This document shows positions 25,252 to 33,155 of a stretch of DNA of 33,284 nucleotides, in pieces. Origin of the DNA: an uncultured Collinsella sp. (GTDB lineage Bacteria; Actinomycetota; Coriobacteriia; Coriobacteriales; Coriobacteriaceae). The stretch is from positions 1 to 33,284 of the forward strand of contig CALGZY010000202.1 in NCBI GenBank assembly GCA_937934355.1. The letters are read 5' to 3'. Position numbers and translations under genes: made by a program. Position 1 is the stretch's first letter, and every line of letters begins with the position of its first letter. Under the pieces are notes generated by a model. The model was not told the DNA's origin and did not search any database. It saw nothing but the letters and a program-made list of their open reading frames with translations.

Positions 25252-26109
25252 ATGGCACTTGTTACCACCGAAAAGATGCTCAAGGACGCTCAGGCCGGCC
25301 ACTACGCCGTCGGCGCGTTCAACGTCGAGAACCTCGAGTTTGTTATGGCCGTTCTGGCCGCTGCCGAGGAGACCAAGTCCCCCGTCATCATGCAGACCAC
25401 CCCGGGCACCATCAAGACCGCTGGTCTGGACTACTTCTACGGCATGGTCAAGGCCGCTGCCGAGCGCGCTTCTGTGCCCGTCGCCCTGCACCTCGATCAC
25501 GGCGATGGCTATGACCGCTGCATGCAGGCTTTCCGCACGGGCTACACCTCCGTTATGATCGACGGTTCGCACGAGTCTTTCGAGGACAACATCGCTCTGA
25601 CCAAGTCCGTCGCCGACGCTGGCCGCGCCATGGGTGTGCCCGTCGAGGCTGAGCTCGGTAAGGTTGGCGGCAAGGAGGACGACGGTCCCGCGGTTGAGGG
25701 CGAGAGCCCCTACACCGATCCGGCCGAGGCCAAGGAGTTCGTCGAGCGCACTGGCTGCACCTCGCTGGCTATTGGCGTTGGCACCAGCCACGGCGTGTAC
25801 ACGAGCGATCCGCACATCGAGCAGTCCGTGGTCAAGGCCATCCGCGACGCCGTCGACGTGCCGCTGGTTCTGCACGGCACCTCCGGTGTGCCCGATGAGC
25901 AGGTTGCCGAGGCTGTGAAGAACGGCATCTGCAAGGTTAACTACGCCACCGAGCTGCGTCAGGCCTACACCAAGGGCTTCATGGCCTACATGGCCGAGAA
26001 CCCTGCCTGCTTCGATCCCAAGAAGCCGGCCAAGGAGGGCATGCGTGAGATCACCGAGCTGGTTAAGATCCGCATGACCAACCTCAACTCTGTGGGCAAA
26101 GCAGAGTAA
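25252..26109 (+). CDS. gatY: Class II ketose-bisphosphate aldolase, GatY/KbaY type
   Basis: 285 residues, the length of tagatose-bisphosphate aldolases GatY/KbaY and of short FbaA-like enzymes. Asp82 and His83 in LHLDHGD, His180 in GTSHGVY and His208 in LHGTSGV fit the catalytic Asp and zinc ligands. MIDGSH and VEAELGKVGG(K)EDD also match GatY closely. It cleaves tagatose-1,6-bisphosphate, fructose-1,6-bisphosphate or both. With lacAB and lacC in the window but no lacD, a role in the tagatose pathway is plausible. The ATG at 25252 has AGGAG upstream; the upstream extension of the frame to 25072 has no family match. Gene symbol is by similarity; fba is the alternative name. Confidence 0.85.
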   Translation: MALVTTEKMLKDAQAGHYAVGAFNVENLEFVMAVLAAAEETKSPVIMQTTPGTIKTAGLDYFYGMVKAAAERASVPVALHLDHGDGYDRCMQAFRTGYTSVMIDGSHESFEDNIALTKSVADAGRAMGVPVEAELGKVGGKEDDGPAVEGESPYTDPAEAKEFVERTGCTSLAIGVGTSHGVYTSDPHIEQSVVKAIRDAVDVPLVLHGTSGVPDEQVAEAVKNGICKVNYATELRQAYTKGFMAYMAENPACFDPKKPAKEGMREITELVKIRMTNLNSVGKAE

Positions 26110-26133
26110 CAGCAAGGGTACTCTGATCCCACC

Positions 26134-26286
26134 GGACGGCTTGGGCGGGTCCCCGTACTTAGTTTCCAAAACGTCCTCGCGCATGAAGGCCCCCGTTGCC
26201 TCGCTTCTACGAAGCGTTGGCAACGGGGGCCTTCGCGCTGCGGAATGATTTTGGAAACTAAGTACGGGGACCCGCCCAAGCCGTCC
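26134..26286. repeat. 153-bp nested palindrome after the aldolase gene
   Basis: Three concentric perfect inverted repeats: 38-bp outer arms (26134-26171 with 26249-26286), 16-bp middle arms (26185-26200 with 26219-26234) and a 6-bp inner stem (26202-26207 with 26211-26216). The middle hairpin may end aldolase transcription, but there is no long T run. The outer arms are unusually long for a terminator. Confidence 0.85.
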
Positions 26287-26355
26287 TGCCCGATCGCCCT
26301 TGTGGCGTTGGGGCGGAAATGGGTGGGGCGTCAGGGCTTCTTTGTTGATGAGGGG

Positions 26356-26565
26356 TTAGTATGCTCGGGCTTGGTTGGGGAATGCCTGGTCTAGTGAGGC
26401 TTGGAGTTTTTCGAAGGATGTCTGCAGGTTGAGGTGTTGGTCTGCAGAGCGTTTGGGTTTGGGAGTTGGGGAGTCGAGGAGGCCGTCTCTCTGTGTCGGG
26501 GGGAAGGAGAAAAGGTCTGCATGTTTTAGGGATGGCTGCTGTGCTGCGTCATTGGAAGAATGCAT
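26356..26565 (-). CDS. Small hypothetical protein (possible remnant)
   Basis: A 69-residue frame on the minus strand, Ser/Pro/Gln-rich in the first half and with a possible helix (about 45-66). It begins two bases after the stop of another small frame (26568-26723). I recognise no family. The plus strand here is strongly G and T rich, unlike neighbouring genes. It may be a decayed gene or not coding. Confidence 0.3.
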   Translation of the reverse strand: MHSSNDAAQQPSLKHADLFSFPPTQRDGLLDSPTPKPKRSADQHLNLQTSFEKLQASLDQAFPNQARAY

Positions 26566-26567
26566 GC

Positions 26568-26723
26568 TTATGCGGCCTCCTCGATGTCCACCAAAAGGTT
26601 GCGCACGGGGTGTGCTGCTAGGTCCCGTGCGTTGGCAGTATTATGCCGCGGCTGTCGCAAAGAAGCGCTAAAGAAAGGCTTAACCTGGTTTGATGTTACG
26701 ATGAAACCGCAGGTCAAAGCCAT
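26568..26723 (-). CDS. Small hypothetical protein, 51 residues (possible remnant)
   Basis: A 51-residue minus-strand frame from ATG at 26723 to TAA at 26568, ending RNLLVDIEEAA. There is no clear ribosome-binding site and no recognisable domain. It could be paired with the 69-residue frame just downstream, or both could be chance frames. Confidence 0.2.
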   Translation of the reverse strand: MALTCGFIVTSNQVKPFFSASLRQPRHNTANARDLAAHPVRNLLVDIEEAA

Positions 26724-26819
26724 CGAGTAACACTCTTGAAAGGTTTTGAGCTTAAGGGCTTTCTAAGGTTTGTGGTGCGGATGTGGCGCGGACGTGCGGG
26801 GCGTGTGGACGGCTCGTTC

Positions 26820-27809
26820 CTAGCGCTGCGGCTCTGCAGTGCGCACCTGCTCGATGACCTTTTCCATGGTGGCGTCGATGCGGTCCTTTTTGAGTTCGCA
26901 TTCCCAGATGGTTATGGGCGTCCAGCCCATTTGGGTAAGCGCGTCGATGGCAGCGCGGTCGCGCTCGACGTTGCGACGGAACTTTGCCTCCCAAAACTCA
27001 ACGTTGCGCTTGGGCTGGCTAGGGTTGCACTTGGGGCAGCGGTGCCAAAAGCAGCCGTTGACGAAGATAGCGATCTTGCGGCCGGGAAAGGCGATGTCGG
27101 GCTTGCCAGGAACCTTCCATTCCAAGCGATAACCCGTAAGGCCCGCTGCGCGCAAGCGCTGGCGAACGAGCAGCTCGGGCTTGGTGTTTGCACGCTTGTT
27201 GCCCTTCATGGACTTTTTTATAGCGGCGCGACGGCGCACGAGCTCACGCTCGTCGGCGGAAAGGTCCGAGGTATCGATGCCGTCGAGCAGACCTGGTTTG
27301 GGACGCTTTTTGCTGCGGCGCTTAGGTGCGCGTTTGGGCTTGGTGGCGGGCTCGTCGGTCGCGGTGGCCTCGGCGTTGTTGGCAGTGCCGTTGGCCTCGA
27401 GCCGGTCTTCCTTCAGCTCAATCAGGGCATCAATAAGCCCCTTGTCGGCGGGCATCCACTCAACGGTGGCAAGCGAGGTACGCGGAATCCAACGGATATC
27501 GAGCTGGCGGTCGTGCTTCTGGGGTTCATCGGATTCATCGGCGAGCGAGCAGTAGTAGCACTCCATGGAGAGATGAAAATCGGGGTAGTCATACTCAACG
27601 GTATAGAAATCGCGCAGGTTGGTGACTTTGACCTGCAGCTCTTCCATGAGCTCGCGGCGTACGGCGTCTTCGGGTGTCTCGCCGCGCATGAGCTTGCCAC
27701 CGGGAAACTCCCAAAGTCCCTGCATGTCGCCGTAGCCGCGCTGCACGGCAAGCAGCTCGTCAGATCCTTCCTTGCGAATGATCCCAGCAGCAACATGAAC
27801 AGTCTTCAA
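26820..27809 (-). CDS. NUDIX hydrolase fused to Vsr-type endonuclease
   Basis: A 329-residue fusion. Residues 1-130 form a MutT-like NUDIX domain with Nudix box GKLMRGE...RELMEELQV (about 38-60); the box's late Gly is Gln. MutT relatives hydrolyse oxidised nucleoside triphosphates. A basic, low-complexity linker (about 140-175, TKPKRAPKRRSKKRPKP) leads to a very-short-patch-repair endonuclease domain (about 195-315) with catalytic Asp238 in GKPDIAF, the zinc-site pattern NGCFWHRCPKC (251-261), FWEAKFRRNVERD and IWECELKK. Vsr nicks T:G mismatches that arise from deaminated 5-methylcytosine. The TTG start at 27809 is chosen because AGAGG lies seven bases upstream and the NUDIX domain starts directly there; earlier in-frame sequence overlaps the divergent ABC gene. 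No DNA methyltransferase is nearby. Confidence 0.85.
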   Translation of the reverse strand: MKTVHVAAGIIRKEGSDELLAVQRGYGDMQGLWEFPGGKLMRGETPEDAVRRELMEELQVKVTNLRDFYTVEYDYPDFHLSMECYYCSLADESDEPQKHDRQLDIRWIPRTSLATVEWMPADKGLIDALIELKEDRLEANGTANNAEATATDEPATKPKRAPKRRSKKRPKPGLLDGIDTSDLSADERELVRRRAAIKKSMKGNKRANTKPELLVRQRLRAAGLTGYRLEWKVPGKPDIAFPGRKIAIFVNGCFWHRCPKCNPSQPKRNVEFWEAKFRRNVERDRAAIDALTQMGWTPITIWECELKKDRIDATMEKVIEQVRTAEPQR

Positions 27810-27957
27810 CAGGAGTCCTCTCTCAACATCAACACGTGGCAGGGTAGCTACGCGTACCTTACACAACGGTAAGGCAAGCGTAAGCCATATCGATGGTAGC
27901 CGACTCGTCTTCTTGCGACTATAGATGCCGTAGACTAATTGCAAGAAAGGACTCGGT

Positions 27958-28743
27958 ATGCAAACCACGCACATGGCGACCCCGGTACTGGAGGTCGCGC
28001 ATCTCGAAAAGGTATACGGAGCGCTGGGCAACGTGACCCGCGCGCTCAACGACGTCAGCTTTACCGTCAACCGCGGCGAATTCTTTGGCATCATGGGCGC
28101 TTCGGGCTCGGGCAAGTCGACGTTGCTCAACTGCGTGTCGACCATCGATAGCGCCACGAGCGGCACCATCCGCATCAACGGCCAGGACGTGACGCGCATG
28201 AAGCAGGCTAAGCTTTCGCAGTTCCGCCGCGAGGAGCTGGGCTTTATCTTCCAGGACTCCAACCTGCTCGATACGCTCACGGCACGCGAGAACATCGCCC
28301 TGCCGCTCACCATCGCCCGCACAAACTCGGCAGAGATCTCGACCCGCGTGCAGGATGTGGCAGCGCGCCTGTCCATCAGTCAGGTGCTCGACAAGTATCC
28401 CTACCAGATGTCCGGCGGTCAGCAGCAGCGCGTTGCCGCGGCTCGCGCGCTCGTCACCGACCCCACCATGATCATGGCCGACGAGCCCACCGGCGCCCTC
28501 GATTCCAAGAGCGCTCGCCTGCTGCTCGAGAGCCTGGAGGCCCTTAACCGCCGCCTACGCGCTACCGTGCTCATGGTCACGCACGATAGCTTTGCCGCCA
28601 GCTACACGAGCCGTGTGCTGTTTATTCGCGACGGCAAGATCTTCACCGAGCTGCGCCGTGGTGATACCGACCGCCGAGAGTTCTTCGACCGCATTATGGA
28701 GGTCGTTGCCATGATGGGCGGTGAGGGCTCCGATGCTCTGTAA
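27958..28743 (+). CDS. ABC transporter ATP-binding protein, BceA/MacB-like
   Basis: A 261-residue ATPase with Walker A GASGSGKS (47-54), Q-loop FIFQDSNLLD, signature MSGGQQQR (151-158) and Walker B MIMADEPTGALDS with Glu176. The sequence fits the BceA group that partners with large permeases for antimicrobial-peptide detoxification or sensing. GAAAGGA precedes the ATG. The next gene's start overlaps its last 11 bases, so the two are translationally coupled. No two-component system, a frequent partner, is visible nearby. Confidence 0.92.
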   Translation: MQTTHMATPVLEVAHLEKVYGALGNVTRALNDVSFTVNRGEFFGIMGASGSGKSTLLNCVSTIDSATSGTIRINGQDVTRMKQAKLSQFRREELGFIFQDSNLLDTLTARENIALPLTIARTNSAEISTRVQDVAARLSISQVLDKYPYQMSGGQQQRVAAARALVTDPTMIMADEPTGALDSKSARLLLESLEALNRRLRATVLMVTHDSFAASYTSRVLFIRDGKIFTELRRGDTDRREFFDRIMEVVAMMGGEGSDAL

Positions 28744-31700
28744 ACTCGCTTGGGGCAACGTCCGCCGCGCCGGCCGCGACTACCTCGTCTACCTTTTGAC
28801 GCTCACCCTGGGCGTCACGGTCTTCTATGCCTTTAACACCATCTCGATGCAGGTCGACATCGCCGGCATCGATGAAAAGGGCTTGGCGCAGGTAATGGGC
28901 AGCATGCTCGGCGACCTGACGTACTTTTTGGCCGGTGTCATGGCCTTTTTGATGGTGTATGCCAATAACTTCATCATGAAACGCCGCAAGAAGGAGTTTG
29001 GCCTGTACCAGGTGCTCGGCATGGGGCGCGGGCGCGTCGCCACGATCATGGCGCTCGAGACCGTGATAGTATCGGTCGTGGCCTTTGTCGCCGGCATTGT
29101 GCTGGGTGTGGGACTCTCCCAGCTCATGACGTTCTTTACGGCCTCGCTCTTTAAGACACAGATCGCCAATTTCCACTTCTTTTTCTCGATGCATGCGTTC
29201 AATCTGACCCTTGCCTGCATGCTCGTAATGTTTGTGCTCACGCTACTGCTGAACCTCTGCGCCGTGCGTCGTACCAAACTCATCGAGCTTATGGGTGCCG
29301 AGCGTCGCAACGAGAGCATCAAGACACGCAACCCCTGGATTGTGATTGCCATCTTTGCCGTGGGCGTGGCGCTTGTGGGCGTGGCCTATTACCGTCTGCT
29401 ACGTGATGGGTTCCCGCTAACCGCGACGGACAGCAAGCTGCAAGAGGCCATGAACCAGTTTGGTATTACGACCGCTATGGTTACCGTGGGTACCTTTGCC
29501 CTGTTCTGGGGACTCTCGGGCATGCTCATCAAGCTGCTGCAGAGCCTGCGCGGCGTGTATTGGCGCGGCCTCAACATGTTTACCGTGCGCCAGCTTGCGG
29601 CCAAGGTCAACACGGTGTGCTTTTCGATGGGCGTCATCGCGATGCTCCTGTTTTTGGCCATCACCTCGGTGACGTGCGGTATTTCGATTGCCAATGTGAT
29701 GAACGAAAACCTGGAGCGCTATAACCCTGTTGACGTGTCACAGACGTATGTCTATTACACGCCCGATACGCTCGACTACTACAAAGAGTACATCAATCCG
29801 TCTGAAGCCGATCGCATGGTGCTGGCCGATAGTACGGTCGATTTGTACTCCGCATGGCACGGCGATCGTATCGATCACGATAACGTTGCAGATGGTATTA
29901 AGGACAAGTCGGCGGACAACAACGACGAGACCGGCAAGAAGGTCAATATCGCCGATGTTGCCGGTGAGCATGTGCAGATCGATTCGTATCTGAGTTACCC
30001 GTTTGGCGGCTCGGATCCATCGGTGACTCCAAGTGAGATGTGCAAGACCATGGGCGAAAAGCTCCCCAAGGCGTTCGGGGGTAGCAATGCCGATGCGATG
30101 GGTCTGTTTGTGACGCCGGCGAGCCAGTACAACAAACTGCGCCAGATGATGGGCGAGGAGCCGGTGCACATCGGTCACGACCAGTATCTGCTTACGTGTG
30201 ATATGGGCGGCGAGCTGGTCGACCTGTACACCAAGTATATGGCTGGCGGCCATGCCCTTACCTTGGGCGGGCATACGCTCAAGCCCGCAACCGATAAGTC
30301 GGACGAAGATACAGCGGCCATCGCCAACTCGGCGATGGGCAGTAATCCGGGTACCGTCGTCGTAGCCGATGAGCTGCTGTCCCAGCTTAATCTGCAGCCG
30401 TATTCCAGTAGCCTGCTCGTTAACTACAAACAGGGGATGGATACAACCGAGGCAGACGAGAGCATTAAATACACTCTGCTCGACAATCTGCTCGTTGACG
30501 GCAAGGAGTCGGGGTCGTGGGGAGTCTTCATCATACGCTCCGAGATGTACGTGCAAGCAGCGCAAATGAACGGACTTATTAGCTACCTAGCCATCTACAT
30601 CGGCTTTGTATTGGTCGTTGCATGCGCGGCGATTCTGTCGATCCAGCAACTTTCCAACGTGGCCGACGGCAGCCGCAGCTATCGTGTGCTGGCACAGATC
30701 GGCTGCGACGACCGCCAGATTCGCCATTCGGTGATGGCGCAGCAAGCGGTGTTCTTCCTGTTCCCGTTGGCGGTGGGCCTGGCGCACTCCTTTGTGGCAC
30801 TTAAGGTGATCATCGAGCTGGTGAGCATTTTCGGAAATATGAGCATCGGCGACACCGTGGGCTACACCTTCGGCATTCTCAGCGAGGACGCCGACATCAG
30901 CGCCGACAATACCAAGGCCCTGCTGGACGATATCAAGGACGGCCTGGGCGGCCGTGTGGATACCAGCACCTGCACGGACCTGACCTCCCTGGCCGACGCC
31001 CTGTACGACGGCAACGCCGGGGCCATCATCCTCAACTCCAGCTATCTCACCACGCTGGACAGTCTGGAGGATTACAGCACCTTCTCCAAGGATACCCGCA
31101 TCATCTATGAATTCAGCACCACCAAGGAGGTGGAGCCCATTAAGCCCAACGCCTCCATCACCTCCCAGCCCTTTATCGTCTATTGCAGCGGCATCGACGC
31201 CCGCAGCAGCGATATCAATATCCAGAGCCTCAGTGACGTGAACATTCTGGCGGTGATCCACCCCCGCACCCACCAGATCCTGCTGATCAATACCCCCCGG
31301 GATTATTATGTGCCCTTGGCCCGCAACGGGCAGCGGGATAAGCTGACTCACGCCGGCATGTACGGCATCGACGAATCTGCCGCCGTGCTGGGGAACCTCT
31401 ACGGGGTCAAGGCGGATTACTATGCCCGGGTGAATTTCGCGGGCCTGAAGAAGATCGTGGATGCCCTGGACGGCGTGGATGTGAACTCCGAACACGAGTT
31501 CACCACCGTTGGCATGGAGGTGCCTGACGAAAACGGCGACGGCGTCCACATGGCGGGCTACACCTTCACTCAGGGCATCAACCACCTCAACGGAGAGCAG
31601 GCCCTGTGCTTCGCCCGGGAACGCCACGCCTTCGGCGACGGCGATAATCAGCGGGGCCGCAACCAGATGGCCGTGATCCGCGCCATTGTGGACAAGGCCT

Positions 31701-31996
31701 CCTCCCCTGCTATCCTCAAGGGATATCAGAAGGTCCTGGACGCCGTGTCCTCCTCCTTCATCACCAGCCTGACCTACGAGGACATCAGCAGCCTGGTGCA
31801 GATGCAGCTGCGGGACAACGTCCATTGGAACATCACCAGCTATTCCGTCAGCGGCGAAGGCGGCATGGAGCCGTGCTATTCCGCCGGCAACGAGACCCTG
31901 TGGGTCATGTGGCCCAACGCCACCCAGATCAATACCGCCAAGAGCCTGATTCAGCAGGTTCTGAACGGCGAGACCCCTACCCTGCCCCAGGATTGA
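28733..31996 (+). CDS. BceB-like ABC permease joined in frame to an LCP-family C-terminal part
   Basis: One open frame of 1087 residues from the ATG at 28733. Residues 1 to about 705 are a BceB/FtsX-type permease: an N-terminal hydrophobic segment, several more by residue 330, a large extracytoplasmic domain (about 335-610), then two further hydrophobic segments. The last transmembrane helix expected in this family is missing. Near residue 705 (about 30,850) the sequence passes into an LCP (LytR-CpsA-Psr) domain without its own membrane anchor. Codon preferences change at the same point: before it Ser TCG/Arg CGC/Phe TTT are frequent, after it TCC, CGG and CTG. The joined protein is probably not natural; see findings. 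An upstream GTG at 28721 is possible but less likely. Confidence 0.6.
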   Translation: MLCKLAWGNVRRAGRDYLVYLLTLTLGVTVFYAFNTISMQVDIAGIDEKGLAQVMGSMLGDLTYFLAGVMAFLMVYANNFIMKRRKKEFGLYQVLGMGRGRVATIMALETVIVSVVAFVAGIVLGVGLSQLMTFFTASLFKTQIANFHFFFSMHAFNLTLACMLVMFVLTLLLNLCAVRRTKLIELMGAERRNESIKTRNPWIVIAIFAVGVALVGVAYYRLLRDGFPLTATDSKLQEAMNQFGITTAMVTVGTFALFWGLSGMLIKLLQSLRGVYWRGLNMFTVRQLAAKVNTVCFSMGVIAMLLFLAITSVTCGISIANVMNENLERYNPVDVSQTYVYYTPDTLDYYKEYINPSEADRMVLADSTVDLYSAWHGDRIDHDNVADGIKDKSADNNDETGKKVNIADVAGEHVQIDSYLSYPFGGSDPSVTPSEMCKTMGEKLPKAFGGSNADAMGLFVTPASQYNKLRQMMGEEPVHIGHDQYLLTCDMGGELVDLYTKYMAGGHALTLGGHTLKPATDKSDEDTAAIANSAMGSNPGTVVVADELLSQLNLQPYSSSLLVNYKQGMDTTEADESIKYTLLDNLLVDGKESGSWGVFIIRSEMYVQAAQMNGLISYLAIYIGFVLVVACAAILSIQQLSNVADGSRSYRVLAQIGCDDRQIRHSVMAQQAVFFLFPLAVGLAHSFVALKVIIELVSIFGNMSIGDTVGYTFGILSEDADISADNTKALLDDIKDGLGGRVDTSTCTDLTSLADALYDGNAGAIILNSSYLTTLDSLEDYSTFSKDTRIIYEFSTTKEVEPIKPNASITSQPFIVYCSGIDARSSDINIQSLSDVNILAVIHPRTHQILLINTPRDYYVPLARNGQRDKLTHAGMYGIDESAAVLGNLYGVKADYYARVNFAGLKKIVDALDGVDVNSEHEFTTVGMEVPDENGDGVHMAGYTFTQGINHLNGEQALCFARERHAFGDGDNQRGRNQMAVIRAIVDKASSPAILKGYQKVLDAVSSSFITSLTYEDISSLVQMQLRDNVHWNITSYSVSGEGGMEPCYSAGNETLWVMWPNATQINTAKSLIQQVLNGETPTLPQD
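30861..31996 (+). other. LCP-family (LytR-CpsA-Psr) segment lacking its N-terminus
   Basis: This part encodes about 378 residues with an N-terminal region starting VGYTFGIL and an LCP catalytic domain. Features include INTPRDYYVP, a conserved Arg/Asp environment, and CFARERHAFGDGDNQRGRNQM, which is the family's characteristic arginine-rich motif. LCP enzymes attach teichoic acids or polysaccharides to peptidoglycan outside the membrane. The usual N-terminal cytoplasmic stretch and anchor helix are absent because the permease joins here. Start position is approximate. A terminator follows the stop codon. Confidence 0.8.
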
Positions 31997-32021
31997 CCAC
32001 ACTTCCCCATGCAAAACCCCA

Positions 32022-32053
32022 TGCAGAATGCCCGGTGCTGCCGGGCATTTTGC
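32022..32053 (+). terminator. Terminator after the LCP segment
   Basis: A 13-bp stem (32022-32034 region with 32041-32053, one wobble) ends in a short T run. Confidence 0.75.
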
Positions 32054-32058
32054 AAGAG

Positions 32059-32093
32059 CTTGTCAAAAAGGGGCGGTGCCCTTTTTTGACAAG
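32059..32093. repeat. Inverted repeat in the LCP-EamA gap
   Basis: 16-bp arms (32059-32074 with 32078-32093, one wobble mismatch) contain CTTGTCAAAAA. It is unlike any repeat in the first 30.8 kb. Confidence 0.65.
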
Positions 32094-32112
32094 AGAGATT
32101 TCGCTCCGGCCC

Positions 32113-32149
32113 GTGCGTTTCGGCGGGCTGTAAGCCCGCCGAAACGCAC
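32113..32149. repeat. 17-bp perfect inverted repeat before the EamA gene
   Basis: Arms 32113-32129 and 32133-32149 pair perfectly around a three-base loop. There is no T run. It may be an mRNA leader hairpin or an intergenic repeat. Confidence 0.65.
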
Positions 32150-32195
32150 TCTGGCCGCGCAAAGAGAACAGAAAGAGAAAGAGGAGAACATCACC

Positions 32196-33095
32196 GTGCA
32201 AAAGAAAACCCTGGGGCATCTCTATGCCCTGTTTACCATTCTGGTCTGGGGCAGCTGCTTTGTGCTGACCAAGGTCATGCTGACGGCCTACACCCCCACC
32301 CAGATCATCCCCCTGCGGATGGGCCTTGCCTACCTGACCCTGTGGGCCCTGCGTCCCAGGACCCTGAAGCTCCCCTGGAAGGATGAGCTGATGTTCATCC
32401 TCATCGGCATCACCGGCGGCAGCGTCTACTTCTTCCTGCAAAATACCGCCGCCGCCCATACCTCCGCCGCCAACGTCAGTATTCTGGTATCCATGTCCCC
32501 TATTCTGACGGTGATCCTGGCGCAGCTGTTCTCCCGCAAGGGGGAAAAGCTGGGAAAGCTGGTGTATATCGGCGCGCTGGTAGCCATCGTCGGCGTGGTG
32601 CTGGTGGTGCTCAACGGCACCCTGTCCTTCCACCTGAGCCCCCTGGGTGACCTGCTGGCCCTGGCCGCTGCCCTGATGTGGGCTGTGTACTCCATCCTGG
32701 TGAAGAAATATACCGAGCGGTACGACAACTTCCTGGTGACCCGCCGGGTGTTCCTCTGGGCCTTCCTCACCTCCCTGCCCCTGGTGCTGCTGACGGACGG
32801 CATGCCCGACCTGCGCCCTCTGTTCACCACGCCGTCCATGCTGCTGAGCTGGCTGTTTCTGGGCGTGTTCGGCAACGCCGTGTGCTTTGCCATCTGGAAC
32901 ATCGCTTTCCAGCGTCTGGGCGTTGTCATCACCAACAACTACCTGTACGCCTCCCCCTTCGTCACGCTGGTGGTGGGCTTCCTGCTGCTGGACGAGCAGA
33001 TCACCGTCATGAGCGTGGTGGGCGCCGTACTTATCACCGCCGGCGTCATTGTGGCTCTGAAAAAGCCTGCCGGCGAAAAAGCGGCGGATGTGTAA
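32196..33095 (+). CDS. EamA/DMT-superfamily transporter
   Basis: A 299-residue integral membrane protein with about ten hydrophobic segments in two EamA repeats (about 5-140 and 150-290). Such proteins export amino acids or other metabolites; the substrate cannot be assigned. The GTG at 32196 is chosen because GAGGAG lies upstream and the first membrane helix follows directly (LGHLYALFTILVWGSCFV). The frame is open further upstream across hairpin repeats but that part is not protein-like. Codon use matches the LCP segment, not the Collinsella-like part. Confidence 0.85.
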   Translation: MQKKTLGHLYALFTILVWGSCFVLTKVMLTAYTPTQIIPLRMGLAYLTLWALRPRTLKLPWKDELMFILIGITGGSVYFFLQNTAAAHTSAANVSILVSMSPILTVILAQLFSRKGEKLGKLVYIGALVAIVGVVLVVLNGTLSFHLSPLGDLLALAAALMWAVYSILVKKYTERYDNFLVTRRVFLWAFLTSLPLVLLTDGMPDLRPLFTTPSMLLSWLFLGVFGNAVCFAIWNIAFQRLGVVITNNYLYASPFVTLVVGFLLLDEQITVMSVVGAVLITAGVIVALKKPAGEKAADV

Positions 33096-33110
33096 CCTCG
33101 CCGCCCGATA

Positions 33111-33149
33111 AAAAACACCCTCCGTGCGTCTGCACGGAGGGTATTTTTT
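33111..33149. terminator. Bidirectional terminator
   Basis: A perfect 11-bp stem (33117-33127 with 33132-33142) has an A run before it and a T run after it. It serves the EamA gene and the convergent partial gene. Confidence 0.9.
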
Positions 33150-33155
33150 ATCGTC

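Noticed and set aside
27810..28376. Upstream extension of the NUDIX-Vsr frame to 28376
   Set aside because: The extra part is the mirror of the ABC ATPase gene and has no domain. A TTG with a ribosome-binding site lies exactly before the NUDIX domain.
28733..31996. A genuine novel ABC permease-LCP fusion
   Set aside because: Each part is missing a structural element exactly at the join, and codon style changes there. A chimera explains this better.
32028..32195. An N-terminal extension of the EamA protein
   Set aside because: The extension reads through hairpin repeats and is not protein-like. The GTG at 32196 has a good ribosome-binding site.
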